A program made the translations under genes and the position numbers. Of a stretch of 64,000 nt of DNA, positions 34,632-46,520 are shown piece after piece (the first letter of the stretch is position 1; each line of letters opens with the position of its first letter). The DNA lies in NCBI RefSeq assembly GCF_036850765.1, contig NC_089493.1, positions 218,982,744-219,046,743 on the forward strand. The letters run 5' to 3'. The stretch is from Saccopteryx bilineata. Lineage: Eukaryota; Chordata; Mammalia; Chiroptera; Emballonuridae. The notes below the pieces were generated by a model. It was given only the letters and a program-made list of their open reading frames with translations, did not search any database and was not told where the DNA came from.

Positions 34632-34988
34632 TTAATTTTTTTTAGGTGAGAGGAGGGGAGATAGTGAGACAGACTCTTGCGTGCACCCTGACTGGGATCC
34701 ACCCCAACCTCCATCTGGGGCCATGCTGATGTGCTAAGAGGACCAACCAAGTGATCCTCAGCACCGGGGGCTCTGCTTAAACCAATAGAACCTCTGGCTG
34801 TGGAAGGGGGAGAGAAAGAGAAAGAGAAAGAGAAGAGGGAGAGGGAGAGGGAGAGGGAGAGGGAGAGGGAGAGGGAGAGGGAGGGGAAGAGAGGCAAATG
34901 GTTGATTCTCCTGTGTGCCTTGACCAGGGATCAAACCTGCAATGTCCATATACCGGGATGACTATCCACCGAGCCACTGGCCAGGGCC
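34632..34988 (-). mobile_element. Older SINE (antisense) with expanded GAGGGA tract
   Basis: T tract, then gtgagaggaggggagatagt, gactgggatccaccccaacc, a purine tract that has grown into (gaaaga)n and (gagggа)n-like repeats at about 34808-34890, 'gccttgaccagggatcaaac', and the head complement 'ccaccgagccactggccagg'. Low-complexity open frames (S/L/P-rich) are artefacts of the repeat. Confidence 0.85.
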
Positions 34989-36827
34989 TAGCTTATTTCT
35001 AAAATACATATCAAGCCAAATTAATTTTTTGTCAAGAGTTAATTTTATATTTCAAATAATTTATTGAGGGCAAATATATTTAATGTAAATTAAAAACTTG
35101 AAATTTAAGACAGACAATTTGCTTATGTTGACAAATATATACATTATTAAATTTTTAACACATTAAAAATGTAAAGATTAAAGAAAAGTAATTTATGCAT
35201 GAAAAAAATCCTGAAGATATGATTTTATAGAGCAACAAAATTTTCACTCAAGGTGCAGAACAGTTTAGTTTTATGGTTAGTGTACTTCATAAATACAATA
35301 TCTACCAAAGTGACTTGGTAAATATAAAGTGTGAACAAAATTCTTTTGAACTAATTCAAGTAAAATTTTATCATATTATAGCATATATTTCTCATTAATA
35401 TCTACTGAAACAACTATATTTCAAAATCATCACTTCAATATATAAAATTGGTTGAAGACTTAACTTGCTTATTTGAAAGAGGAGATTTTTGTTTTTCTAT
35501 TTAGCATGCATTTCAGAAAAGGTGCACCATCATCTCTTTCATAGACTAAGAAAAGTCTTCTGAGGCTGTCCAGACACAACAGAACAGAACTCAGAGTACT
35601 ATGGTGGCTCAGGGAAGATACTATTATTAGAGAACTCATTTCTGTTTAGTTGTGTGATAGGATGTCAATCTCTTTAGTTTCTCCATCTAAAAAATGGATA
35701 TGTCATGAATATTATCTTTCTTTGTGTATATGAATATAATTATAGAATATTTAAGAGCACTTTTTAAGTGTACAATGTTCTGCAAATGCTCAATAATTAA
35801 GAGAGCAGCCCATTTTAAAATATAAATCAAGCATGCTAAGGAAGGAAGAATTCCAGGAAAAAATCAGGCAGTGTCACTGTGTCATAACTCTAGGTGGATT
35901 TTCTAACTGCAGTAATTAATGCACAGTAGCTTTCTTTATCAACGCCTTCAAGAGGTATAATGGACCCATCCACAGGCAGACACCAGATTATCCTATAGAG
36001 CTTTTTGACCTTGTCTAATGACAAGATCTCTAATTTAAAAGAAATAATTCACACCTATTCAGTGTGAATCATGCTGGGGGTAGTGTGAAATACATGATGG
36101 TTTTCATGGAGCTTTCAGTTTAGCAAGGGAAGCAGATGATTAAATAAGTCTTAGTATCTTGCAGTAAATTGGCACATGGCAGGGAAATTCAAGGCGATCA
36201 GAACACATAGTGGGGGCACTGGAGCTCTTTCAGTTTGGAGGTAGAGTTAGTTAGGAGGAGCTTCCCAAAGAAATACCCTGTGCTTAGCTCTCTGCTACTG
36301 AGTGGAAGTTGATGCTAGGAAAGAGGCATAATCTCCAAGGAGGTAATACTCTCCATCAAAGAATAACTCCAAATAAAATGTTTTTTCTTTTTTTCCCATT
36401 CTTTTCCAAGTGAAAAAAAGGAAGATAGTAACACAGACTTTCTGCAGATTTTTTTTAGGTTTTGTAACTAGATTTTAATAAACCCTTTGATAGTAAGGCC
36501 TTTCTTTATCTCTCTTTTTTCTTACTTTATTTTTCTCTTATCCACCTTCTTTCCTCCCATTTTTCTTCTTTCTTTCCTTTCTCTGTTACATATTTATTCA
36601 GTAAAGATGTTAAGAATACACCAATGCACCATCACTCAAGGAGATTTGGATGTCAAAAAGGAGATGGCTTAAATTACAGAATTAAATAAAAAAAAGAACT
36701 ATAAGAGTATATCATGAAATCCATGAAGAGGAAATACAGTAAGATTTTAAGAGATGCCAGAATTAGAAACTAGAAAATACTCACTAAAATAGATACTTGA
36801 TCTCTCTCTCTCTCTTTCTATGAGAAA
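34989..36827. other. Unique AT-rich sequence
   Basis: No gene or interspersed repeat recognised. A (TC)n tract lies at 36799-36817, just upstream of the next SINE insertion. Confidence 0.5.
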
Positions 36828-37240
36828 AAAACAGTTTTCTCGGCCCTGGCCGGTTGGCTCAGTGGTATAGCGTCAGCCTGCCCTGCAGAAGTCCCAAGTT
36901 CGATTCCCGGCAAGGGCACACAGGAGAAGCGCCCATCTGCTTCTTCACCCCTCCCCCTCTCCTTCCTCTCTGTCTCTCTCTTCCCCTCCCACAGCCAAGG
37001 CTCCACTGGAGCAAAGATGGCCTGGGCGCTGGGGATGGCTCCTTGGCCTCTGCCCCAGGCACTAGAATGGCTCTGGTCGCTACAGAGTGACGCCCCGGAG
37101 GGGCAGAGCATCGCCCCCTGGTGGGCGTGCCAGGTGGATCCCGTCCGGTGCATGCAGGAGTCTGTCTGACTGTCTCTCCCCGTTTCCGGCTTCAGAAAAA
37201 TACAGGAAAACAACAACAACAACAACAAAACAGTTTTCTC
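36828..37240 (+). mobile_element. Young long SINE (Rhin-1-like), sense
   Basis: The SINE (36842-37226) is flanked by aaaacagttttctc at 36828-36841 and 37227-37240. It begins ggccctggccggttggctca, with the A box (ggctcagtggtatagcg) and B box (aagttcgattcccgg), then gagaagcgcccatctgcttc, the CT tract, agccaaggctccactggagc, two sub-repeats (gagtgacgcccc and gagcatcgccccc), gactgtctctccccgtttcc, and a (CAA)n tail. It is the clearest sense-oriented reference copy of this family in the window. Confidence 0.95.
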
Positions 37241-38311
37241 TTCTTGTCTTCTCCATTTTCTATGTAAACGTGTCTTATCTAGCTTTTCAGTACAAATGAC
37301 ACAAAAATGACAGCACTCCATTTTGTGAGCTACATGACCTTCTAGAATAGATTCAATACCACTACTACCAGCTGACTACTAGGCTTGTGTTTCAGAGTCC
37401 AAAGTCTTGATGGAAAGAATCTAATCTGCTTGGCTCACAGATTAGGTTTCCTTATTGTTTCAAACAAAGGAGGGGGAAGGATCATGGTTGGACAAACTTG
37501 GCAAGTGAAACCATCCTTCCAGCTAGAATCACTGCAATAGGGCAATAATTCATCAGATGAGAGAGCCTCCTAATACTATCTGTTATATTTGTTATGTATT
37601 AAGCACTTTGGTAGGCATTATAAATACCAAAGGGTGACATTTAGGAAGACAAAACTTGAACTACAATAAAGGAATGAGACTAAAAAAAAAATAATGAGTA
37701 TAAAACTTTAGTTAAATGAAGCAATAAATTTAAATTATTATACATTAAATAAAAATATGTAATTTGAAGAGAATAAAAATAAAGTAAATATATATCTTTA
37801 GATTTATTGTATTTAAAGAATACTAACTATAGGTATATATGTATACACACATATATGTCTCCTACCACAAGCTCTTTTTGGTACTAGTTTGTAAGTATAT
37901 GATAATGAAAGATATTATAAGAAGACTTTTTTCAATTAATATTATAGAAACAGGTAATTTAACAATGCATTATAATAAGCTATGTGAAAAGGTAGATTGA
38001 TTATGGGAGCACATGAGAAACAACTATTTCTATCTTTGGAGTGTTAGAAAGTTTCAGGGAAACTACATAGAAGTTGAAACTGAATGTTGAATAGGAATTT
38101 ATTAGAGAAAGAAGAGGGTAAAAATTTCAGGCAAAGGAATTGCACTTGTGAAGTTCCTAAGAGTCTAGAGACTATGACTTGTTTAGGGAATTTAAAGAAG
38201 TTGATTATATCTTAAAGATTGATTGTGAAGAAGTCACCCAGGATACAGCTGGAAGGAAATTATGAGCAGGTTAGGGAGAGTCTGGCAAAATATGATAACT
38301 TTTATTTTAAG
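37241..38311. other. Unique AT-rich sequence
   Basis: No gene or recognised repeat. Short TATATG/CACA runs near 37830-37856 are too short to call as arrays. Confidence 0.5.
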
Positions 38312-38636
38312 AACAATTTGGAGCCTGACCAGGTGGTGGCATAGTAGATAGAGCGTTAAACTGGGATATGAACCCAGGTTCCAAACCCCAAAGTTGCCAG
38401 CTTGAGTGTGGGTTCATCTGGTTTGCACAAGTCTCACCAGCTTGAGCCCAAGGTCATTGGCTTGAGCAACGAGTCATTCGGTCTGCTGTAGCCCCCCAAT
38501 CAAGGCACATATGAGAAAGCAATCAATGAACAACAACCAAGGTACCACACAAAGAATTGATGCTTCTCAACTCTCTCCCTTCCTGCCTGTCTGCCCCTAT
38601 CTGTTTCTCTTTCTATCTCTTTCTGTCACAAAATGA

Positions 38637-38696
<60 letters not shown>

Positions 38697-38712
38697 AAAA
38701 CAATGTGAAGCC
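38312..38712 (+). mobile_element. SINE (third type, 'gcctgaccaggtggtggc'), with AAAG tail
   Basis: The head gcctgaccaggtggtggcat, 'gatagagcgttaaactggga' and B-box-like 'aggttccaaacccc' are followed by 'catctggtttgcacaagtct', 'gagcccaaggtcattggctt' and 'gcacatatgagaaagcaatc', then a CT tract. Flanks aacaatttggagcc (38312) and aacaatgtgaagcc (38699) form an aged duplication. The tail has become a pure (AAAG)n repeat at 38634-38697. Related copy at 48947. Confidence 0.9.
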
Positions 38713-40286
38713 CTCACATTTCAGTCAAGGGCATATCATAATCAGATTTTCCTTTTAGAAAGAGAATTCTGTTTATTGTGGCAAAATTTGGACAAAAGCA
38801 GCATAATTTTTGAAAGCATTGCAATAATTCTGATGCATTGTGATTGAAGCTTATAAAAGAAATTGGCAGTGAGAATGGAGAGAGGTACATGAAATCAAGA
38901 AATGTTTTGGAAGTAAAATCTATAGAATTTGCTGGTTGTAGAGACAAAGGAAGATAAAATAGTCTAGCATGACTTTTAGCTTTTTTTTTTTTTAAGGCTA
39001 TTGTCTGAACTGAGGTATTCACCAATGTAAAGATATAGGAAGAAGAAATGTAGGCTTGTGAGAAGAGGAAGACAAGGATTTTAGTACTGAATAGATAAAA
39101 TGTAAAGAACCCAAAGGGCATCCAGGTAGTTGTGTCCTTAGTTCTTGGCAAGTCAGTGTTTGCAACCAACATTTAATAACAACTTATTTTTAAGAAACAG
39201 TTAGTTCTTATAAGAATATATTAAATATCCTTTAACTTTCTAACTGTATGTAGCCTAACTATAGACAACCTTGGATTGCTTTTTCCTAAAACACATTTTT
39301 GATTATGCTACTCACCAGTTCAATATCTTTAACAGTTAATAAAGATTGTTGTTAAATTTAAATTGTTTATTCTGCTACTATTTTGTGCATAAAAAATACC
39401 CAAATTTTTAATGATGGGTATTTTTCACTGAGTTAATTCACTTATTAAATACTCACAATGTGCAATGCACTATTGAGATACAAAAGTAAATAAGGCAAGG
39501 TAATGATCTTTTATAGATTTTAAATCTATATAACATTTAGTTTAACTTTAGCTATAAATTGCAAGAGGAGAGGTAGGAATAATCAAAAGAGAGATTGAAC
39601 CAGATTTAACTGCTTTGAGAATTACCAAGATTTAATAGACTCTAAGAAACCCAGAAATGTTAGGGAATTCATAAGGGAATAAAGATTAACCATGTGAGTA
39701 TTGAAAAAATACTAAAAATGTGAAAAAATAGATTCTCATTAATCTAGTGATGAAAAGGTCATTCATTACATTTGTGAGGGCAATTTCAGGAGATTACTAA
39801 GGCCTAAGTCAATCATTAGAATATCATAGAGAGAAATGGAGACAGCAACCATAGTCTACATTCAATTGGCTTTTATATAAAGGGATGAGATTGATGGATA
39901 AACTTGAAACTAAAACTGTGACTCAGATGTGTGGCAATCTGTCTGTATGTGTGTGTAAGTATGTCTAAGTGTATATACATTTATAAAACTCAGGAAGAAC
40001 ATAGACAACTGAAGTATCTCAAGGGAATATTATGGCAAGAGCTATTGATTTTAAAAAGTATTTAATAATATGTACAAATTATAAAAAAAATTGACTGCAT
40101 ATTATTAAACCATTAGTAACAAAATGTCAATCCCTGTATGGTTAAGTTAAACCATAGGAGAAGAAAGATTGAGAGAATTTGTTATTCTAATGCTCTACTA
40201 TAGTTCCTGTCAGGAAGCTTTTCAAAGAAGGGTGAGAATTGGAGTCAGGCAGAAGACTGAGAGCACTTTATTAGAAGAGATTTGGA
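38713..40286. other. Unique sequence, no gene supported
   Basis: A 152-codon minus-strand open frame (38714-39172) starts next to the SINE and has no recognisable domain or conserved motif, so it is not called. Otherwise AT-rich with no tandem or interspersed repeat seen. Confidence 0.5.
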
Positions 40287-40289
40287 CAG

Positions 40290-40291
40290 TT

Positions 40292-40355
<64 letters not shown>

Positions 40356-40518
40356 TTTTTCTTTCTTTGTTCTTTCTCTTTCTCTCTCTCTCAATCCTTT
40401 TCTTCCCTTCCCTTCCCTTCCTTTCCCTTTTCTTCCCTTCCCTCCTTCCTTCCTTCCTTCCTTCCTTCCTTCCTTCCTTCCTTCCTTCCTTCCTTCCTTC
40501 CTTCCTTCCTTCCTTCCT
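40290..40518 (+). repeat. Compound CTTT / CTTCC-TTCC microsatellite (SINE tail)
   Basis: (CTTT)n at 40290-40372, a mixed CT-rich bridge, then (CTTC/TTCC)n at 40441-40518. It lies where the poly(A) tail of the antisense SINE at 40519 should be, so it is an expanded SINE tail. The long S/F/L-rich open frames across it are translation of the repeat, not genes. Confidence 0.9.
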
Positions 40519-40852
40519 GTGAGAAGAAGGGAGATAGTGAGGCAAACTCTTGCACATGCTCCAACCAGGATCCACCTGGCAACCCCATCTGAGGATGATG
40601 CTCAAATTAACTGAACTCTTTTTAGTGCCTGAGGCTGATGTGCTTGGACTAACTGAGCTAGAGCTATCCTCAGTGCCCAGGGCCACACCTTAAACCAATC
40701 AAGTCACTAGTTGCCAGAAGGGAAGAGGTAGAAAAGGGAGGGGTAGGGAGAAGCAGATGGTCACTTCTTCTGTGTGCCCTGACTGGGATTCAAACCTGGA
40801 ATGTTTGTAAGCTGGGCTGATGTTCCATCCACAATTGTCAGCCAGGGCCAGA
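40519..40852 (-). mobile_element. Older SINE, antisense
   Basis: Begins (antisense) gtgagaagaagggagatagt, 'accaggatccacctggcaac', 'agtgcctgaggctgatgt', a purine tract, 'gccctgactgggattcaaac', and the head remnant 'ccacaattgtcagccaggg'. The sequences gacagtttc (40286) and gacaatttc (40853) flank tail plus body as a possible duplication. Confidence 0.85.
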
Positions 40853-41128
40853 CAATTTCATAGATGTGGAAAGACAAAGCAAAGTAATCAGGACTTGAGA
40901 GAACAAGATCCTGAATAAATGGCAGATACTGTTCATCAGCTTTCTCTTGTCCACTATTCATCAACTTTCTCTTGAGGAACTTGAAGAATTCTTAAGTTCC
41001 ACAGATAATAAGTAAGAAGAAAGCCTTTAAAAAGCAGAGAGGAGTTTGTGTCAAAATCAAAATTCCAAGAAGACAAAAAAAAATAGATTGACAATTGCCA
41101 AGGAAGAAGTAATGGCCCTGATCCCTAG

Positions 41129-41540
41129 TAAATGACCCTGCTTCTTCTTTTTTTTTAAATTTAGTGAGAGGAGGGGAGGCAGAGAGAGACTTCCACATGT
41201 GCCCCTACTGGGATCCTCCTGGCAAGCCCACTAGGGGGCGATACTCTGCCCATCTGGAGCCCTTGCTCCATTGCCATGAGAGCTGTTTTTAGTGCCTGAG
41301 GTGGAGGCTATGGAGCCATCCTCAGCACTTGGGGCCAACTTGCTTCAATTGAACCATGGATGCAGGAGGAGAAGAGAAGAGAGAGAGAGAAAAAGAGAAG
41401 AAATGAGAAGGAGAAGGATGAAGTAACAGATGGTCTTCTCCTGTGTGCCCTGACCAGAAATTAAATCTGGGAAATCCACATTCTGGGCGAATGCTCTACC
41501 ACTGAACCAACCAACCAGGGCCTAAATGACCCTGCTTCTT
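41129..41540 (-). mobile_element. SINE, antisense, with 18-bp target duplication
   Basis: taaatgaccctgcttctt occurs at 41129-41146 and 41523-41540. Between them is an antisense long-family SINE: gtgagaggaggggaggcaga, 'ctgggatcctcctggcaagc', one sub-repeat (agggggcgatactctgcc), a purine tract, and the head complement 'accactgaaccaaccaacca'. Body substitutions show moderate age although the duplication is still perfect. Confidence 0.93.
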
Positions 41541-42900
41541 AAATTTGAAGTGAAATATTTTAGTCACAGTTATGAATTAGAGATAGAGAATCGAACCTAC
41601 AACAACTGCAACTTAACCTTGAGTCAGGCAAAGACAAGTGAAAAAATACTGTTAGCAGAGAGAAAAAGAAGACATACATTTCCATGGGAGTGAAATAAAC
41701 CTGAGGAATGCTTTTGCAACAGTAATTAGAGAAATTGAAAACAATGGAATGGCATCATTAGTGCTGAAAGAAGACAGCTGTGTATGAAGAATTTTATAAA
41801 TTGGTGAAACTATCCTTGAAAGGTGAAGATGCAATTAAATATCTCCTGACAAAAAAGGGGAGAATTTTTAAAACACAAACTAAATTGAAAAATACTAAGG
41901 GGCATTCTTTGAGGAAAATGATGGGAGATATCAATAGAGTTATGTTTCAAGAGAAGTAGAGCTCCTGAGAAGTCAAACATGAGTCAATCTGAATGAATAT
42001 GCACTGTACAAAACACTAGCAAAAGATGTCTTACGGAGTCTAAATTATACATGAAAACAAAATATATTTCTTCAGTAACATGAAATAGAGAATAGGTACA
42101 TGGAGTAAAAGTGTTCTGGGATGATAGAATTTTCTTTAATATAATAAAAGGCATAACTTATATTGGAAGGTAATAAGTTAAAAGGTAAAAGATGTAACTT
42201 ATATTGGAAGGCAATAAATTAAATATTACAATCTCCAAGACAGCCTTTCTTAATATTTTTATCCTAGAGAAACACTTGAAATAATAATTTTTAGATCTCA
42301 GGGAAGTTCTGAATGGCAATTATCATATCTACCATTCATGGTACATTAGTATGATTAATAAGTTATAGATATAATGATCCAATATTAATTTTCAATGCTC
42401 CTTTTTTTAATAGAAAATAATTTTTTTGTGTTTTTGGGACCATAGTAATAAATTTCTCTTTTTGTGTAATTTCTATTTCTCACAAATATATAAATCTAAG
42501 TCAATAGTGTAGATAGAAAGAATTTTAATATTTCCTCTAAAATTGTAACTTATTTTTATCTTATCTAAGAAAGTCTAGCCAAAGTATAGCATTCCTAATA
42601 AGATATGGTATATAGTATGTGGTATGTATAAGAATAGTTTTTTCTCTTATTTAAAAATTAAAATAAATATTTGTCAACATTTCCTTAAATATCAGATGGT
42701 CAAACTTAGCTTAACATTCTTAAAATTATTCTTTTTTCATAAATTTTAAATATACGTAATTTATAAAATTATATATTATATAGACACAAATATATATATG
42801 ACTGACTAGAGCCAGAAAGTGAAAGATACTGGAAGTTCTATGAGCACCAAATAGGATAAATACACAACAAAAAATCAGGCCCTTAGCTTAAACTAAAATA
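41541..42900. other. Unique AT-rich sequence with a 41-bp tandem duplication
   Basis: No gene seen. At 42154-42235 'taacttatattggaaggtaa' recurs after 41 bp as 'taacttatattggaaggcaa', a two-copy duplication. The rest is AT-rich and featureless. Confidence 0.6.
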
Positions 42901-42904
42901 TACT

Positions 42905-43160
42905 TGAAGAAAAAGACACAAAAAAATTGTTAGTAGAGGGAATAGGACATTGGCATGAGTTTCTCATAGGTATCACATTGTTTGGTCTTGTTTTTGTAGG
43001 GATTTCAATACCACAATCTGACAATATCTGCCTTTTAAATAGGCTTTTAATGTTATTTATATTTAATGTGATCAGTGATATGGTTGGATTTGAATTTATC
43101 TTATTTCTTTTTTATTTGTCCCATCATTTTTTGGTTATTCCCTTATTTTGTGACTTTTTT
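42905..43160 (-). mobile_element. Probable ancient L1 fragment, antisense
   Basis: 'ggcttttaatgttatttata', 'tttaatgtgatcagtgatat' and 'ggttggatttgaatttatct' resemble antisense sequence just 5' of L1 ORF2 and its start. The match is by memory of consensus and is diverged. It abuts a TA microsatellite and a SINE. Confidence 0.45.
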
Positions 43161-43162
43161 TG

Positions 43163-43211
<49 letters not shown>
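43161..43211. repeat. (TA)n microsatellite
   Basis: About 25 TA repeats between the L1-like fragment and a SINE T tract. It is self-complementary and likely to extrude as a hairpin. Confidence 0.95.
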
Positions 43212-43214
<3 letters not shown>

Positions 43215-43588
43215 TTTTTTTGTTTTGTTTTGTTTTTTTTTTTTAAGTGAAAAGCAGGGAGACAGAAAGACACCTGCATGAACCTGACTGGGACCCACCC
43301 GGCAAGCCCAAGGTGATGCTCTGTCCATATGGGACATTGCTCCATTGCAACCGGAGCCGTTCTAATGCCGAAGCGGAGGCCATGGAGCCATCCTCAGCAC
43401 CTGGGCCAACTTTCTCTGGTAGAAGTTTGGCAGCGGGAGGGGAAGAGAGAGATAGAGAGAAAGGAGAAGAGGAAGGGTGGAGAAGCAGATGGATGCTTCT
43501 CCTGTGTGCCATACATGGCAGGGAATCAAACCTGGAACTTCCATATGCCAAGCTGATGCTCTACCACTGAGCCAAACAGCCAGGGCCT
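43212..43588 (-). mobile_element. Older long-family SINE, antisense
   Basis: T-rich tail complement, 'gtgaaaagcagggagacaga', 'gactgggacccacccggcaa', one ggtgatgctctgtcc sub-repeat, 'ccggagccgttctaatgcc', purine tract, 'cagggaatcaaacctggaac' and head complement 'ccactgagccaaacagccag'. A short insertion (atacatg) lies in the head. Confidence 0.88.
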
Positions 43589-45869
43589 CTGCATACCTTT
43601 TTTTGGTGATTTTAATTAGATATAATTTATCTGCTTGGTATTTTAGCCTAGAAACTTTCTCTAGGCAATAAATTAGGGCAATAGTAGGGTTCATCTTCCC
43701 TTTCCACATCTTTTAGCATTTATTGTCCTTTTAGATCTGAATTTCAGTACTTTAATTGCCATTGCTTTATGTATTTTTTCTTTATTTTACTTGTTTAATG
43801 TGAGAAAATAAATCCAATCACTGTTACACAATCTTTATCAAACACAAAACTTTCCAGAATGCCTATTAATTCCTAGAGAGAAAAATGTAATGGAAATTTC
43901 ATGAGTCCCAAAGTAAATTATTTTCTTGAAGGCAAATAACACAAAGCAAAATTATAACATTTTTTTGTGGTGAACATGGATGCATATCAAGGGAAAATCC
44001 CTATAAATTTTACATGCATTCATGTATTTAAAAATGTAAACGTGCTATTACTCAAAGAAAAGAAAATAGAAACCAGAGGAGAAAGATAGGGCATAAAATT
44101 TGTGGCTCAAATTTTACATCTTATTAATAGTGAAATTGAGAAATTTGAAATTGATTTGTTTTCAATCCTCTCTATGTATGTAAATCATCAGAAAAAAGAA
44201 CAAATACAATGTTGTATGATGAAATTTTATAAAATAGTAGAAATGAATGGAGAATATTTATATGTAGCTATATGAATAATAATACTTTCAGAATTAAGTC
44301 ATTGTGCATGTAAAATATGCAAGTCAGAATCAGGAGGATTTAGAAACAGTGTAAAGTAGCTGATTAGTTGTAGACTTTGTGTGATTAGATAATTCAAACC
44401 TGATGCTTTTATTTCCTCAAGAGTAAATAAGAAGTTTATCTAATAAACTGAATTGCAAGGATAGTGGAAATATGAAAACAGAAGTTGTGAAGTGTCTGTC
44501 TAGGACAGTGAGAAAGTGCATTTTCTATGGAATTGGAGAGTTTTCAGGTAGCACTGAATGACATATTTGTGTGATTATTTCCCATCTATATTTAGCTGTT
44601 CATAGAGCGACTAATACTTGTTTTAACTAACTGTGAGGTGAGAAAGAAAGATGATGAGAGAGACAAAAGAATAAGGGTGCTGCATCTTAGAAGGAACACA
44701 AAACTTGTAGGGTCAATTCATTTGAGCTTTCAGTTGTATAAAGTATTACAATGGGGAAAGTGACATTTGACTTCTGACATGGTAGACTTAAACTAATGAA
44801 TTGATTGCTTCTGTGGATGTTGATTTTATCATGACTCACAACAGAACCAGCGCTAAATATCTAGATAGTTAAGCAAATAAATATGGTTTTCAATAAATAT
44901 GGTGACTTAGATGGGAGAAATGAGATTTGAGGGATTTAGGCTACCACAGGTATTTCCAAGGATCTATAGGATGTTGAAAGATAAAAGTGGACTATGTTGC
45001 AAAAGTTATAGGTAAAGGGTATATAGACTAAGAGTCTGATGGGTGGCATGGATAAGACTCAGAGGACCCATGATGAATAGAAATAAATGTGTCAAGTAAG
45101 CAAGAAGGAAGATAATTGATATTACAACCCTCCACTTCTTACTCCAAAGCATGCAATTTTATTATGCAGATAAGGCAGAACTCTTAAGTTTTTGCAGGGA
45201 GTGACAGCGTAGATCCTCAACAATAAGCATGACTAGCAGTATTTTGTCGGTGCTAGCTTCTGTGCTCAGGGATTATTAAATTGACCAGCAAAGCTCTAGA
45301 AATCTATGGAAGGACTAGAAATTATATCAGAAAATAATTTAATGTCCTCTATGAGGGAAGAGTCAACTATTGGGTATCTTCCAGAGAAAAATGCTAGAGA
45401 TAGGTTAGGTAGGTAATCCAGAAAAGATTAGACATTTACTAGAAGACTATTTCACACTGAATGAAATATGTTAATCATTTATCTCACCCAAGTTATGCAT
45501 ACAAACACACACACAAATAAGAAAATATGGCTTCTTTCTTTTTCTCTTTTTCTTCTCCTCCTTCTTTTATTAATCATTGTATTCTAGCTACTTAAATAAC
45601 TACTGGTTCAGATTAGGTAAAATATGTGTTAATTAAATGAATATACACATGAATTTAATGTAGGATATTGGAAACATCACAAAGGAAAATAAGAATGATG
45701 AAAAAATGATTTTAAATACAAGGAAAATCAAGAGAATCATAAACTATTTTGTTCTACTCTATATAGACATATTTCTATACCTAGATGATTTTATGGATAA
45801 ATTAAAATTTATACCTAAAAAGACTTTAAACCCACAGAGGCAAATTATATAAGAACAGAGAGAATACCA
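43589..45869. other. Unique AT-rich sequence
   Basis: The first ~150 bp ('gatataatttatctgcttgg') may be the continuation of the L1-like fragment. The rest shows no gene, SINE or LTR. A short CA run occurs at 45505-45516. Confidence 0.45.
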
Positions 45870-46520
45870 TTACCTCGCAAAATATTACATCAACCTTTTT
45901 TTTTTTTTTTTTTTTTTTTTTACCAATGAAGACTTCCCAAACTCAAAGTAATATACAATTCCTCTGCTTTTAAATTTTCCCAGAGTTAAGTATCTGAGGC
46001 TTCAAAATTCTTTAATAAAGCAGCAAAACATTGATAATAAGAAGTGACAATAACAGCACAAAAGAAATATAATAGAATAATAAATATCAACAAAATATCC
46101 TTAATGCATTAGCAAACAGAATACAGCAACACATCAAACATACACTAAAACACAACTGAGATCCATAGCAGGAATGCAAAAATTGTTTAATATGAAAATT
46201 TAACTAACATAATTTATTATGTGAAAGAAGAATCATATTATCCTTCTCCATAGATGCTGAAAATTCATCCTCAATTGTTGATTAAATTAATTCTTAAAGT
46301 GAGTAAATAGATAGTCTAGTCTAGTCTAGTCTAATCTAGTATAGTATATATTATAGTATAGTAAAACATATGCTGGAATCATGACTGTATGGTAGCATAA
46401 GAAACATTTCAATTGAATGTATTTATCCCAATCACTCCTATTATTTAATATTATTTAAGGAGTACTAATTGAAACAATTGGAAAAGTGGAAAAAAGTATG
46501 TTAGAAGTCCATAAATGATA
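45870..46520 (+). mobile_element. Probable ancient L1 ORF2 fragment, sense
   Basis: 'caacaaaatatccttaatgc', 'cagcaacacatcaaacatac', 'gcaggaatgcaaaaattgtt' and 'tctccatagatgctgaaaat' follow the order of the L1 ORF2 RT region around the IDAEKAF motif. 'atcactcctattatttaat' at 46431 corresponds to the later palm region. It is highly diverged and interrupted by a 24-nt T run (45898-45921) and a TAGTC repeat. Confidence 0.55.
46312..46361 (+). repeat. (AGTCT)n pentanucleotide repeat
   Basis: Five agtct units degrade into agtata-type units over about 50 bp, inside the ancient L1 fragment. Confidence 0.85.

Noticed and set aside
36842..36920. tRNA gene
   Set aside because: The head has A and B boxes but is followed by a SINE body, A-type tail and target-site duplication; the cloverleaf is not intact. 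Same for all other SINE heads.
38714..39172. 152-codon minus-strand open frame
   Set aside because: The longest frame in unique DNA, but hydrophobic/Ser/Phe-rich from T-rich composition and without recognisable domain or conserved motif.
40169..40686. Open frames with long (FLSFFLSF) or (KEGRKEGR) peptide repeats
   Set aside because: Direct translation of CTTT/TTCC microsatellites; same applies to 38557-38847 and 34538-34977.
45898..45921. 24-nt T run as terminator or element tail
   Set aside because: No stem before it and no recognisable element begins after it; treated as a homopolymer within an ancient L1 fragment.
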